From the NCBI GenBank assembly GCA_947500585.1, contig CANMSN010000003.1, positions 1-64,000 on the forward strand: a stretch of 64,000 nt of DNA. The letters are read 5' to 3'. Each line of letters starts with the position of its first letter. The stretch's first letter is position 1. The notes under the pieces are model-generated. The model saw only the letters and a program-made list of their open reading frames with translations. It ran no database searches and was not told the DNA's origin. Below are positions 44,944 to 55,316 of the stretch, piece by piece. The stretch comes from an uncultured Flavobacteriaceae bacterium (GTDB taxonomy: Bacteria; Bacteroidota; Bacteroidia; Flavobacteriales; Flavobacteriaceae). Made by a program: the position numbers and the translations under genes.

Positions 44944-47460
44944 TTAGTTCCAAGGTTGTGGCATTTTTTGCTCTCTCATTGGAACAAATACTAAGCTATC
45001 ATCATCTTCTTCGCTATTAACAAAGTGATTAAAACGCTTCATCATTTCTGGGTCGTTTACTGCTTGCGTCCATTCACACTCAAACTTATTAACCAAGGTT
45101 TCCATTTCTTTTTCTAAATCTTCAGCAATACCTAGTTTATCATCAATAATAACTTCCTTTAAATAATCTAAACCTCCCTCTAGCCTTTCTTGCCATGCAG
45201 CAGTACGTTGTAAAGGTTTTGCAGTACGCATGTAGAACATTAAATATCTATCTAAATATTTAATTACAGTATCATTATCAATTTGTTCTGCTAATAATTC
45301 TGCGTGTTTAGGATTTGCACCTCCATTGCCTCCAACATAAAGATTCCAACCGCCTTCAACTGCAATTAAACCAAAATCTTTTCCACGAGCTTCAGCACAC
45401 TCACGAATACATCCTGAAACGCCTCCTTTAATTTTATGCGGTGCACGAATACCTCTGTAACGATTTTCTAGTTTGATACCAAAACTGACACTTTCATCCA
45501 TTCCGTAACGGCACCACGTAGAACCTACGCAGGTTTTCACTGTACGTAAAGATTTGCCATAAGCATGTCCACTTTCAAAACCATGACTAATTAATTCTTT
45601 CCAAATTAAAGGAAGCTGACTTAATGTTGCACCAAATAAATCGACACGAACACCTCCTGTAATTTTAGTATATAAATCGTATTTCTTGGCTATTTGCCCC
45701 AGAGCAATTAATTTATCTGGTGTAATTTCACCACCTGGAACTCTAGGAACAACAGAATAAGTTCCGTTACGCTGAATATTTGCTAAAAATCTATCATTAG
45801 AGTCTTGAATGGCATATTCCTTATTAGCAGTATCCGCATGAATTGTAGCCATTAATGACGCTACAAGCGGTTTACATAATTCACACCCGTGACCGCCATT
45901 TCCATGGCTATCTAAAACTTCATTAAACGTTGTATATTCTTTTACTTGAATAATTTTATAAAGATCTTGTCTGTTATAATCAAAATGCTCACAAATTGAA
46001 TCTTTAACTTCAATACCTAAAGATTTTAATTTAGCATTTGTTAAATCGCTAACCATTGGCTTACAGCCACCGCAACCAGTACCAGCTTTGGTAAAACTTA
46101 CCACATCACCCAAGTCTTTAGCCTCACCACTTTCAATAACACCACAAATCTGTCCTTTTGTAACACTTTCGCACGAACATATTTGAGCACTGTCTGGTAA
46201 ATCCATGACATCGCCAAATGAAGCGCCTCCTTCACTTGACGGTAATATTAATTGTGATGGATCTTCTGGAATAGCCATACCATTCAAATAAATTTGATGT
46301 AACATACTATAATCTGATGCATCGCCTACTAAAATACCGCCTAGTAGTTTTTTACCATCTAGACTTACATTAATACGTTTATATAAATGTTGTGTTTTAT
46401 TTTCAAAAATGATGGAATGTCCTTTTGACGCAGGCATAAACGGTTCTCCAAAACTAGCCACATCTACGCCTATTAATTTCAATTTGGTAGACATATCAAT
46501 TTCACCAGGCATTAAAGACGCTGCATTTCCAATAATTTGATCTACAGCAATAGCTGCCATTTCATAACCTGGAGCAACCAAACCATAAATCATTTGGTTG
46601 TAAAGTGCTATTTCTCCAATGGCATATATATTTTCGTCTGAGGTTTGCATTTTATTATTTACCACAATGCCTCCGCGAACACCAACCTCTAAACCACAAG
46701 CTCTTCCTAGTTCGTCACGCGGACGAATACCTGCAGAGATAATGAGCATATCTACATCTAACATATCGTCTTCGCCAAATTCCATACCTACGATAGCTCC
46801 ATTTCCTAAGATCTGGTTGGTTGCTTTACTTAAGTGAATATTTAGTCCGATAGATTCTAACTTTAATTTTAAAACCTGACTACTTCTTGAATCTAATTGT
46901 CTTGGCATTAATTTAGGCGCAAATTCTACAACATGAGGTTCTAAACCCATATCTAAAACCGCTTTACCAGCCTCTAAACCTAACAATCCGCCACCTAGTA
47001 TAGCTGCTCTTCCACCTGATTTAGATGCATTTATTTTAGCTGCATAAGCTAGCATACCTTCTAAATCCTCAATGGTTCTGTATACAAACACGCCTTCTTT
47101 TTCTACGCCCTTAATTGGAGGTACAAAAGGAGACGATCCAGTAGCTAGCACTAAATAATCATAAGAAAACTCACGATCTTTAGCCGTAGTAATTGTTTTG
47201 GAAGTTCTGTTGATGTCTGCAACGCGCTCGCCAGTAATTAAGTCAATATTATTATCTGCATACCATTCTGCTGGTGCCATCTCTAAAGCTTTAGCATCCT
47301 GATTTTCAAAATATTCACTTAAGTGAACGCGATCGTAAGCGGGTCTGGGTTCTTCACCAAATACTGTGATTTTAAAATCTTTACTTTCAGATTGCACTAC
47401 AAACTTTTCACAAAATTTATACCCAACCATACCGTTGCCAACCACAATGACTTTTTTCAT
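44944..47460 (-). CDS. nirB: nitrite reductase (NADH) large subunit
   Basis: Six-electron reduction of nitrite to ammonium in the cytoplasm. 838 aa, family length. The FAD/NAD domain (about 1-400) starts VVGNGMVGYKF; the BFD 2Fe-2S domain has CSCESVTKGQI and GCGGCKP near residues 420-460, with a second BFD-like HGCELCKP near 510; the siroheme/4Fe-4S motifs are CVGSTWC (C-x5-C) and GCIREC (C-x3-C) near residues 640-685. First gene of the operon with nirD, DUF4202 and the sensor kinase. A nitrate-type operator lies 22 bp before its ATG. Confidence 0.96.
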   Translation of the reverse strand: MKKVIVVGNGMVGYKFCEKFVVQSESKDFKITVFGEEPRPAYDRVHLSEYFENQDAKALEMAPAEWYADNNIDLITGERVADINRTSKTITTAKDREFSYDYLVLATGSSPFVPPIKGVEKEGVFVYRTIEDLEGMLAYAAKINASKSGGRAAILGGGLLGLEAGKAVLDMGLEPHVVEFAPKLMPRQLDSRSSQVLKLKLESIGLNIHLSKATNQILGNGAIVGMEFGEDDMLDVDMLIISAGIRPRDELGRACGLEVGVRGGIVVNNKMQTSDENIYAIGEIALYNQMIYGLVAPGYEMAAIAVDQIIGNAASLMPGEIDMSTKLKLIGVDVASFGEPFMPASKGHSIIFENKTQHLYKRINVSLDGKKLLGGILVGDASDYSMLHQIYLNGMAIPEDPSQLILPSSEGGASFGDVMDLPDSAQICSCESVTKGQICGVIESGEAKDLGDVVSFTKAGTGCGGCKPMVSDLTNAKLKSLGIEVKDSICEHFDYNRQDLYKIIQVKEYTTFNEVLDSHGNGGHGCELCKPLVASLMATIHADTANKEYAIQDSNDRFLANIQRNGTYSVVPRVPGGEITPDKLIALGQIAKKYDLYTKITGGVRVDLFGATLSQLPLIWKELISHGFESGHAYGKSLRTVKTCVGSTWCRYGMDESVSFGIKLENRYRGIRAPHKIKGGVSGCIRECAEARGKDFGLIAVEGGWNLYVGGNGGANPKHAELLAEQIDNDTVIKYLDRYLMFYMRTAKPLQRTAAWQERLEGGLDYLKEVIIDDKLGIAEDLEKEMETLVNKFECEWTQAVNDPEMMKRFNHFVNSEEDDDSLVFVPMREQKMPQPWN

Positions 47461-47482
47461 AACTACGTATTTTACACAAAAC

Positions 47483-47498
47483 TAAGTAAAAATACTTA
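47483..47498. promoter_or_regulatory. nitrate-regulon operator at nirB
   Basis: TAAGTAAAAATACTTA with perfect outer arms. Its gene-proximal TA is shared with a minus-strand TAGTTTTG (47477-47484), matching TAnnTTTG. Additional TACGTA half-sites are nearby at 47464-47469 and 47527-47532. Confidence 0.78.
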
Positions 47499-47626
47499 TT
47501 TTTGTATTCAGAATCAATCTGTTTTTTACGTATTTTATGAATTTTTAATGATTTCCTAAATTGAGATACCAATAATTAAATAAAAAGTAAAATACTAAAG
47601 CTGGATGATGATAAATATGAATAATT

Positions 47627-49921
47627 CTAAGTTTTATGAACAGTAATTCGAATACTTTTTGAGGCTGGAGTTTTGGCTGTGTGTGCAAAACTATCTAACG
47701 GTACTAAAACATTAGTTTCTGGAAAATACGTAGCACAGCAACTTTTAGGAATATCATAACCAATGACTTTGAAGTTATTTACTTCTCGAATTACACCATT
47801 AAACTCAGATTTTAAATTAACAACTTGATGTTCTTGTAAATTCCGAGATGTCATATCGTCTCTGTTCATGAAAATAATGCGTCGTTCATTAAAAACACCG
47901 CGGTATCTATCGTCTAAACCATAAATAGTGGTGTTAAATTGGTCATGACTACGAATAGTCATCATAATTAATTCGTCTTTTTTTAGCTTCCATTTAGGTA
48001 GTTTATTAATGGAAAAATTAGCTTTTTTAGTTTTAGTATTAAACTTTCTAATTCTTGCTCCATTAGGTAAATAAAATCCTGATGGGTTTTTTAATCTCGT
48101 ATTATAGTCATCAAATCCTGATACCACTTCTGCAATGTCATCTCTAACTAAATTGTAATCATCTTGATAATCAAGCCAATTTATTTTAGATCGCCCTTTT
48201 AAAGTAGCATGTGCGACTCCACAAACCACAGCAACTTCACTTAAAAGTTTATCTGAACAAGGTTCTAAGACCCCTTTTGTAGAAGAGACAATACCCATAG
48301 AATTTTCGACACTCTGAACTTGAATACCTGTTTTCTGATAATCTTTTTCTGTTCGCCCTAAACATGGAAAAATAAGCGCTTCTTTACCTGTAACTAAATG
48401 CGAACGATTCAACTTAGTGCTTACATGCACCGTTAAATTACAATTTGCTAAGGCTTGTGCTGAATATGCAGTATCTGGAACAGCAGATATAAAATTACCT
48501 CCTAAACCGAAAAACACTTTAGCCTTTTTCTCATACATGGCTTTAATTGAATCTATTACTGAATAACCATGTTTTGTAGTTGGTTTAAATCCGTATTTAT
48601 TTTCAATTTTATCTAAAAAAGCTTGTGGTGCCGACTCCCAAATACCAACCGTTCTATCGCCTTGCACATTAGAATGTCCACGGACAGGACAAGTACCTGC
48701 GCCTTCTTTTCCAATACTCCCTTTTAACAATAATAAATTTACAACCTCACGAATGTTATCTACAGCATTTTCGTGCTGTGTTAAACCCATGGCCCAACAA
48801 ATAATGATTTTCTTTTTATTTAAAATTAAGTTGAATGCTTCATCGAAAATAGCTCTAGATACGCCTGATGCTTCTAGACAGTCTTCAAAATTAAATGTTT
48901 TTAAATCTGAAATAAATTCATCTAATCCACTGGTATACTGTTCTATAAATTCTTTATCGAATACATTACCGTCTTGTTCTTCTTTTTCTAATAATTTCAA
49001 CAATAATGCTTTAAAAAAAGCAACATCGCCATTTATTGTAATGGGTACAAAAACATCTGATAATTTTGTGCCTCCAGTTAACATTTTAATAGGACTTTGA
49101 GGATCTGTAAATTTCATCAATCCAGCTTCAGGCAGTGGGTTAATAGCAATTATTTTACCACCGTTCTTTTTAGTCTTTTCTAAAGCAGATAACATTCTTG
49201 GATGGTTAGTTGCTGGATTCTGACCAATAACCATAACCAGTTCTGCTTTATATAAATCGTCTAAAGTGACTGAGCCTTTGCCTATACCCAAGGTTTCTGA
49301 TAGCGCACTTCCACTGGCTTCATGACACATATTTGAACAATCAGGTAAATTTGCCGTACCGTATTCCCTAACAAACAATTGATATAAAAATGCTGCTTCA
49401 TTAGTTGTTCTGCCAGAGGTGTAGAACACAGCTTCATCTGGGTTATCAAGCGCATTTAAGTGCTCCCCTACTTTCTTAAAAGCTGCTTCCCAAGAAATAG
49501 GTTTATAATGCGTTGCACCTTCTTCTAAAAACATAGGTTCTGACAAACGACCCGACTTCCCTATTTGAAAATCTGACCATGTCGCTAATTCATCAACAGC
49601 ATGTTGAGCGAAAAAATCAGCACCTATAGTTTTATTTTGTGCTTCTTCCGCAATCGCCTTCATTCCATTTTCACAATATTCTCCTAATGCTGAACGCTCA
49701 TCATCTGGATCTGGCCACGCACAACCTGGGCAATCAAATCCGCCTTTTTGATTTATTTTAAGTGATAGTTTTAATGCATCACCTGTATTCATGTATTGAT
49801 TGGCATGACTTATAGAGGACTTAATAGCACCTAAACCAACCGTATTTTTTGGTGGTTCTTGTGTTTTTAAATTGGTGAAATGTTCTGGTGTTTTTGCTTT
49901 GTCTTTAGCTTTTAAACTCAT
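47627..49921 (-). CDS. FdhF/YdeP-family molybdopterin oxidoreductase
   Basis: 764 aa, bis-MGD enzyme of the formate-dehydrogenase-H-like/YdeP subfamily. CPGCAWPDPDDERSALGEYCENG near residues 69-91 is the typical modified N-terminal Cys region; the putative Mo ligand is in NMCHEASGSALSETLG; VIGQNPATNHPRM follows. The physiological reaction of YdeP proteins is unsettled; formate oxidation is only one option. It overlaps the mocA gene by 4 bp at its start, so the five genes to 54203 look like one leftward operon of molybdoenzymes. Confidence 0.88.
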   Translation of the reverse strand: MSLKAKDKAKTPEHFTNLKTQEPPKNTVGLGAIKSSISHANQYMNTGDALKLSLKINQKGGFDCPGCAWPDPDDERSALGEYCENGMKAIAEEAQNKTIGADFFAQHAVDELATWSDFQIGKSGRLSEPMFLEEGATHYKPISWEAAFKKVGEHLNALDNPDEAVFYTSGRTTNEAAFLYQLFVREYGTANLPDCSNMCHEASGSALSETLGIGKGSVTLDDLYKAELVMVIGQNPATNHPRMLSALEKTKKNGGKIIAINPLPEAGLMKFTDPQSPIKMLTGGTKLSDVFVPITINGDVAFFKALLLKLLEKEEQDGNVFDKEFIEQYTSGLDEFISDLKTFNFEDCLEASGVSRAIFDEAFNLILNKKKIIICWAMGLTQHENAVDNIREVVNLLLLKGSIGKEGAGTCPVRGHSNVQGDRTVGIWESAPQAFLDKIENKYGFKPTTKHGYSVIDSIKAMYEKKAKVFFGLGGNFISAVPDTAYSAQALANCNLTVHVSTKLNRSHLVTGKEALIFPCLGRTEKDYQKTGIQVQSVENSMGIVSSTKGVLEPCSDKLLSEVAVVCGVAHATLKGRSKINWLDYQDDYNLVRDDIAEVVSGFDDYNTRLKNPSGFYLPNGARIRKFNTKTKKANFSINKLPKWKLKKDELIMMTIRSHDQFNTTIYGLDDRYRGVFNERRIIFMNRDDMTSRNLQEHQVVNLKSEFNGVIREVNNFKVIGYDIPKSCCATYFPETNVLVPLDSFAHTAKTPASKSIRITVHKT

Positions 49922-50538
49922 CTATCTTTAAAATTTGCCTTCAATAGCTTTTCATAATCTTCTTTAGAGTCTAAATCTACATTTTTTACTGAAGGTATTA
50001 AAGCTTTGATTTCAGATTTATTTTCCTTCATCATATTTTTTGCGCCGTAATCATCATTCAGATAGGAAAGCTTTTTAAAGTACGTTTTATCAAAAATGGC
50101 TGGCACACCAAGCTTTTTATTATCATATAGAGTAGCGATGATTTTTTTATTTTCAGTTGAGAAATTCAATATTAATTCATTCAAATATGCAACTGCTATA
50201 AATGGTTGATCTACCAATTTTATTAAAACACCATCAATTTTTGTTTCTTTTCCTAAAAGATAATCTACAGAAAAAGCTATAGATTTTCCTAAACCAAATT
50301 TCCAATCTTTATTATTTAATATCGTAATAGGAAAATGCTTAATCTCTTCTCGAATAAGTTCGTAATTAGCACCTAAAACCACAATAACCTCATCAGTATT
50401 TAACTTTAACGCTTTTTGTATAGCATGAGAAATTAAAGTTTCTGAACCCCATTTTAAAAGTTGTTTTGGTTTTCCCATTCTACTAGAACTTCCAGCAGCA
50501 AGAATAACTACAGCTATATTCGAAGAATTAAGAGACAC
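49918..50538 (-). CDS. mocA: MocA/MobA-like molybdopterin nucleotidyltransferase
   Basis: 206 aa with LAAGSSSRMGKPKQLLKWG at the N-terminus (nucleotide binding), and LIKLVDQPFI near residue 110. It resembles MocA (CTP:molybdopterin cytidylyltransferase), which makes the MCD cofactor of xanthine-dehydrogenase-type enzymes, and it lies beside xdhC and the iorAB-type genes. The MGD-making MobA is encoded separately at 23239-23823. Specificity cannot be settled by eye. Confidence 0.82.
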   Translation of the reverse strand: MSLNSSNIAVVILAAGSSSRMGKPKQLLKWGSETLISHAIQKALKLNTDEVIVVLGANYELIREEIKHFPITILNNKDWKFGLGKSIAFSVDYLLGKETKIDGVLIKLVDQPFIAVAYLNELILNFSTENKKIIATLYDNKKLGVPAIFDKTYFKKLSYLNDDYGAKNMMKENKSEIKALIPSVKNVDLDSKEDYEKLLKANFKDR

Positions 50539-51563
50539 TAATGATTAGAATGAATTCTACCTGTTTTTTTACTCAACGACATAGGTTGTTGCTTTCTAAT
50601 AACACTTAAAATTTCTGAAATCACTGAGACTGCAATTTCCTGTGGTGTCTCTGCGCCTATATTTATTCCTGCTGGCCCGTGAATAATATCTAAAAAACCT
50701 AAATTAACATCAGGGCAATATTCCATAAACTGAGACAGCAAATCATCTCTTCGTTTAGCAGGACCCAAAAGCCCGATATATGAAGGATTAGTGTCTTTTA
50801 AACTGACTAAATACCTTAAATCGTTTGCAAAATTATGAGTCATTATAACGATGGCTGTTTCATTATCTATAGCACTCACATCCATTTGCTCTGGTGTGGT
50901 ATTAAAAAAAGTATTTGCTCCTGGAAAATCCTTTATAGATTTAGCTTCAGAAACACCCGCAAAAATAGTGACTTCCCAACCTGTATAATTTGCCAATTTA
51001 CAGACTTGAACGGCATCATGTTCTGCGCCTATAATGACTAATTTAAAACATGGCGGTATCATCTGTTTGAAAACTGAAAGATTTGATTCTTTAATTACTG
51101 CTTTAGAATTTGAAATAGAAAAAATAAAATTATTGATTTTAATTTCAGAGCCTATTCCCAAAGCAGAGCCTTGCTCTTTTTTATAATACGAATGTACTTC
51201 AAAAGAATCTCTACTTTTTAAACAACTAGAGAAAGCTTCCAAAAAAGTGTCACTAGGATTAAAAATTTCTAACAGAATATATAGAATCCCTTCACAACCT
51301 AAACGGTATCTACCATCATAAGTCATCATTTTAGATTTACCAGTCTTAAAAACCGTTTCTGATTGTAGCACAATTTCCTTTTCGACACAACCACCACTAA
51401 CGGCACCAACCATTTTATCATTTTCAAGAATCAACATTCTTACTCCTGGTCTGCGATAAGACGAGCCATCCAAGGCAACAACAGAAGCCAAAAGCGTTTT
51501 TATACCGCTTTGATTTGCTGATTTAGCTTCTTCTACTATGTTTTTAAATTCGTGAGTCATCAA
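50538..51563 (-). CDS. xdhC: XdhC-family molybdenum cofactor insertion chaperone
   Basis: 341 aa. XdhC/CoxI proteins bind Moco, protect it and insert its sulfurated form into xanthine-dehydrogenase-type enzymes. N-terminal segment SYRRPGVRMLILENDKMVGAVSGGCVEKEI and a Rossmann-like C-terminal domain with IIGAEHDAV and LLGPAKRRDDLL near residue 255 are visible. Directly downstream (3 bp) of the large-subunit gene. Confidence 0.9.
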   Translation of the reverse strand: MMTHEFKNIVEEAKSANQSGIKTLLASVVALDGSSYRRPGVRMLILENDKMVGAVSGGCVEKEIVLQSETVFKTGKSKMMTYDGRYRLGCEGILYILLEIFNPSDTFLEAFSSCLKSRDSFEVHSYYKKEQGSALGIGSEIKINNFIFSISNSKAVIKESNLSVFKQMIPPCFKLVIIGAEHDAVQVCKLANYTGWEVTIFAGVSEAKSIKDFPGANTFFNTTPEQMDVSAIDNETAIVIMTHNFANDLRYLVSLKDTNPSYIGLLGPAKRRDDLLSQFMEYCPDVNLGFLDIIHGPAGINIGAETPQEIAVSVISEILSVIRKQQPMSLSKKTGRIHSNH

Positions 51564-51566
51564 ATA

Positions 51567-53720
51567 CTAACCAATCACTTTTTCCAAGGGCATGTTACTC
51601 ATATAAGGCTGTTTGTAAAGTCGTTTTCCAGTGGCTTTATAAATAGCATTTGCAACTGCTGCCCCAACAGGTGGTAAAGTTGGCTCTCCAAGCCCCGTAG
51701 GATCCATATCGCTTTCCACAAAATGAACATCTACTTTAGGTGTTTGTCCCATTCTAATTAATTGATAACTATCAAAATTATTAGATTGTGGTGTTCCGTC
51801 TTTAAAACTAAAATCACTATACATGCTATGTCCAATACCATCAAGAACGCCTCCTTTTATCTGGTTTAGAGCGCCTAACGGGTTTACTACAACCCCACAA
51901 TCTACAGCAACAGTTACTTTTTCTACTACAGGATTACCATTATCTAACCTTATGTCTGCAATCTCAGCTACATGTGTGTTATGACAATAGTAAACAGAAA
52001 ACCCTTGGTAAACACCTTCATTTGTTTTACCCCAATTCGATTTTTCAACAGCTAATTTTATAACGCCTTGAAGTCTTTCTGGACTGTAATCTATATTTGC
52101 GTCAGTATTACGTTTTGCATTATCTAATAAATCCATATGTAATTGGATTCTGTCTATTCCTAATGCTTCAGCAACCTCATCAAAAAAACTTTGTTCAGCA
52201 CTTGCTAAAAAGTTAGTATATGGTGCTCTCCAAGCTCCAGTAGTAATATTACTTCTATAGTTACCAACATCTATTTTATAATTTGAAACGGCTCCGGCTG
52301 GAAAAAAACTTGCCATAGCTCCCCACATATTACCATTTATTGATGCTTGACGCATTTGATAACCTGTTAATGCTCCATTTTTTATAGCTGCCTTAAATCT
52401 ATACTTCGTGGCGGGTCTATAAATGCCCGCAGACATATCATCTTCTCTAGAAAAAACCACTTTTATGGGTTGCTTAGCTAAATTAGAAATTTCTGCAGCT
52501 TCCATAGCAAAATCGCCATATAAGCGTCTTCCAAAACCACCACCCATTCGGGTCATTTCTAATGATATGTCACTTTCATCCCGCTCTAACATTCTAGCAA
52601 CACGTTTAGCAGTTCCAGCTGGCGTTTGAATCGGGCCAACTAAATGAATTTTATCTGCAGTAACATTTGCAAAGAAATTCATGGGTTCCATACAGTTGTG
52701 TGGTAAAAATGGTGACTCGTAAGTTCGTTCTAATACTTCATCTGCATTAGCAAATGCATCCTCTACATTACCATCGCTTCGGAGTGTTTTAAGCTCTTTG
52801 CTATCTAATATTTCAAATAACTTTTCATCATGAAACGCTGTGTTTTCTGCTTCCGAATCTTGTTCCCAATTTGCTTTTAAAGCATTTTTGCCTTTCATAG
52901 CTGCCCAAGTAGTATTTGCTAAAACAGCTATTTTATCTCCAAATCTTATAACATCTGTTACTCCAGACACGCCTTTTGTTGCGGTATCATCAAACGATTC
53001 TAATTTTTGACCAAATGCTGGCGGTCTTAAAACCGAAGCGTATTGCATGCCTTCTTCTTTATAGTCCAATCCAAATAAAGGCTTGCCAGTAATAATTTTA
53101 TCAATATCAACATTGCCTTTACCTTTTCCAATAATTGTAAAATCTTTAGGGTCTTTTAATTTTACATCTTCTGGCACTTCTAAACTTGCAGCTTCCTTTA
53201 CAACATCGCCGTAACCAAGAGTTTCTCCAGTAGCGTTTGTAATAACACCTTGTTTTGCTGAACATTCCGAAGCATCGACACCCCATTTTGCAGCGGCGGC
53301 ATTAATAAGCATCTGTTTTGCTGTGGCACCTGTTTGCCTAAGTGGCAACCATCCATGACGGATAGATTGACTACCTCCTGCTACCTGACGCTGGTAGTTT
53401 TTATTATCTAAAACGCCTTGTTGTACATAAACATCTTCCCAAGCCACATCTAATTCTTCAGCAATTAACATAGGCATTGATGTTTTTACGCCTTGACCAA
53501 TTTCTGGATTTGGTGAAAATATAGTCACTTTGCCTTCATCAGATATTTTGATAAACGCGTTAAAATCATTAAAATTTAATTGACTAATATCTACTGGTGG
53601 TTCAACATCAGCTTTACAAGCATTGAATAAGTTAAAACCTATTATCATACCACCACTGGCTAAAACTGATGATTTCAAGAACGATCTTCTACTGAATGTT
53701 ATTTGTTTTGAAGGTGTCAT
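51567..53720 (-). CDS. iorB: isoquinoline 1-oxidoreductase-type molybdoenzyme large subunit
   Basis: 717 aa with a Tat-type signal: SRRSFLKSS near residues 10-18 and a hydrophobic stretch after it, so the enzyme is exported folded with its cofactor. It matches xanthine-dehydrogenase/aldehyde-oxidase molybdopterin subunits of the IorB type: GGGFGRRLYGDFAMEAAEIS near residue 390, GAWRAPYTNFLASAEQSF near 500, GLGEPTLPPVGAAVANAIYKATG near the C-terminus with the active-site Glu. Substrate unknown: isoquinoline, aldehydes or N-heterocycles are all possible. Follows the 2Fe-2S subunit by 21 bp. Confidence 0.88.
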   Translation of the reverse strand: MTPSKQITFSRRSFLKSSVLASGGMIIGFNLFNACKADVEPPVDISQLNFNDFNAFIKISDEGKVTIFSPNPEIGQGVKTSMPMLIAEELDVAWEDVYVQQGVLDNKNYQRQVAGGSQSIRHGWLPLRQTGATAKQMLINAAAAKWGVDASECSAKQGVITNATGETLGYGDVVKEAASLEVPEDVKLKDPKDFTIIGKGKGNVDIDKIITGKPLFGLDYKEEGMQYASVLRPPAFGQKLESFDDTATKGVSGVTDVIRFGDKIAVLANTTWAAMKGKNALKANWEQDSEAENTAFHDEKLFEILDSKELKTLRSDGNVEDAFANADEVLERTYESPFLPHNCMEPMNFFANVTADKIHLVGPIQTPAGTAKRVARMLERDESDISLEMTRMGGGFGRRLYGDFAMEAAEISNLAKQPIKVVFSREDDMSAGIYRPATKYRFKAAIKNGALTGYQMRQASINGNMWGAMASFFPAGAVSNYKIDVGNYRSNITTGAWRAPYTNFLASAEQSFFDEVAEALGIDRIQLHMDLLDNAKRNTDANIDYSPERLQGVIKLAVEKSNWGKTNEGVYQGFSVYYCHNTHVAEIADIRLDNGNPVVEKVTVAVDCGVVVNPLGALNQIKGGVLDGIGHSMYSDFSFKDGTPQSNNFDSYQLIRMGQTPKVDVHFVESDMDPTGLGEPTLPPVGAAVANAIYKATGKRLYKQPYMSNMPLEKVIG

Positions 53721-53741
53721 TTGATTGTGTTTACAGGTTGA

Positions 53742-54203
53742 TTAACTTAATTTTTTAGAGGCCACTTTTACAGCTTCTTCAATACTATTGTATGCAGCAC
53801 ATCTACAAATATTACCATGCATGGCGTTTCTAATTTCAGAATCGTTTGGGGTTGGATTATTATTTAAAAACGCAGAAGCCGTCATAATTTGTCCTGCTTG
53901 ACAATAACCGCATTGAGGTACATCTACTTCTTTCCATGCTTCTTGTACAGGATGATCTCCGTTTTCTGAAAGTCCTTCAATGGTAGTAATACCCATACCT
54001 TCTGCTTGTGAGACTTGAAGTAAACAACTTCGCATCGCAGTTCCATTTACATGAACCGTACAAGCACCGCATTGCCCAATACCACAGCCAAACTTTGTTC
54101 CTACTAAATCTATTTGATCTCTTAAAACCCACAATAAAGGGGTGTCCATGTCTGTTTCAACAGTATGGCTTTTCTTATTGATTTTTAAATTGAATGTTGG
54201 CAT
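53742..54203 (-). CDS. iorA: 2Fe-2S subunit of IorAB-type oxidoreductase
   Basis: 153 aa, two 2Fe-2S clusters: N-terminal plant-type motif CGIGQCGACTVH near residues 40-51 and C-terminal CGYCQAGQ near 97-104 with NICRCAAY near 130. Carries electrons from the molybdenum subunit to an external acceptor. First gene of the leftward operon with the large subunit, xdhC, mocA and the FdhF-like gene. Without its own signal, it probably travels with the Tat-exported large subunit. Confidence 0.92.
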   Translation of the reverse strand: MPTFNLKINKKSHTVETDMDTPLLWVLRDQIDLVGTKFGCGIGQCGACTVHVNGTAMRSCLLQVSQAEGMGITTIEGLSENGDHPVQEAWKEVDVPQCGYCQAGQIMTASAFLNNNPTPNDSEIRNAMHGNICRCAAYNSIEEAVKVASKKLS

Positions 54204-54281
54204 GATCTTGTATTTGAAGAATTTATTACAGTGGTTATAATTTCACTCTTCTAAAAATACAAAAAAATAAGACGTATTATG

Positions 54282-55253
54282 TTAATGAGATTCTTTTAAC
54301 ATAGTTTTAATAAAATCTAAAGCGCGTTTTTCATTGTAGTAGATGTTGCCTTTATCAATAAAGCCTGCATGTCCGCCATATTGAGGCATTTCAAGATAGA
54401 GATTTGAGTTATTTTTAGCTTCTCTAATTGGGTAGCACTCGGGCGATAAAAACGAATCGTTTAATGCATTAATAATTAATGTTGGCGTTTTAATATGGGG
54501 TAAAAATTGCAAACAACTGCTTTTAGTATAATAATCTAAAGCATCTTTAAAACCATGTGCTTTGGACGTATAAACATTATCAAAATCTAATAGTGTTTTA
54601 ATCTTATTTATGTCTTCAAAACGTAATTGCTCTGGAAATAGTTCCTGCTTTTGTTTTAGGTGTTTTATTAAATCTTTTAGAAACCTATCATGAAATGGTT
54701 TATTCTTTATTTTATGAAGTTCTTTACAAGATCCATACAAATCACAAGGCACAGAAACAGCAATGGATGCTTTAACTTCATCAGGAATATTATCTTGCTC
54801 TCCTAAATATTTTAAAATAACATTAGCACCTAAGCTAATGCCTTTAAGATAAATTTCTGAATAGCCTTTTTTTGAAATTGCATATTGAACAACCGCTTCT
54901 AAGTCTTCGGTTGCACCTGAATGGTAACTGTAATAATTTAAGTTGTTTTCACCACTACACCCTCTAAAATTAATACATACAGCATCTACATTGTTATTGT
55001 TAAAATGCTTTGATGTTCCCGTCATGTAAGGGCGTTGTCCATGACCTTCTAAACCATGCAACAGAATAACAAGTTTATTGCTTTTTTCTTCAGAGAAACT
55101 CCAATCTAAATCTAGAAAATCACCGTCTGATAAGGTGATGCGTTCGCGTTCTTGTGTTATAGAAACACGACGTACCAACCCTGAATACACTGTTGCTATA
55201 AATCCGTTCTTGAAGTAAAATGGCGGTTTGTAGGTTGACTCTAGTATTGGCAT
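54282..55253 (-). CDS. YheT-family alpha/beta hydrolase
   Basis: 323 aa, cytoplasmic. LHGLEGHGQRPYMTG near residues 60-75, nucleophile region GISLGANVILKYLGE near 140-154 (GxSxG), acid N-ALNDSFLSPE near 265, and GGHAGFID near 300 supplying the catalytic His. These match the YheT/ABHD1-type family, thought to hydrolyse esters. No operon partner is obvious. Confidence 0.88.
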   Translation of the reverse strand: MPILESTYKPPFYFKNGFIATVYSGLVRRVSITQERERITLSDGDFLDLDWSFSEEKSNKLVILLHGLEGHGQRPYMTGTSKHFNNNNVDAVCINFRGCSGENNLNYYSYHSGATEDLEAVVQYAISKKGYSEIYLKGISLGANVILKYLGEQDNIPDEVKASIAVSVPCDLYGSCKELHKIKNKPFHDRFLKDLIKHLKQKQELFPEQLRFEDINKIKTLLDFDNVYTSKAHGFKDALDYYTKSSCLQFLPHIKTPTLIINALNDSFLSPECYPIREAKNNSNLYLEMPQYGGHAGFIDKGNIYYNEKRALDFIKTMLKESH

Positions 55254-55316
55254 TTATTTGGTTACTGGTTGTTAGTTATTGGTTATAGTTTATGGTTACT
55301 AGCTATGGTTATAGTC

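Noticed and set aside
54265-54285. GACGTATTATGTTAATG upstream of iorA as a nitrate operator
   Set aside because: Only one imperfect half-site and no palindrome; the xanthine-dehydrogenase-type operon is not supported as part of the regulon.
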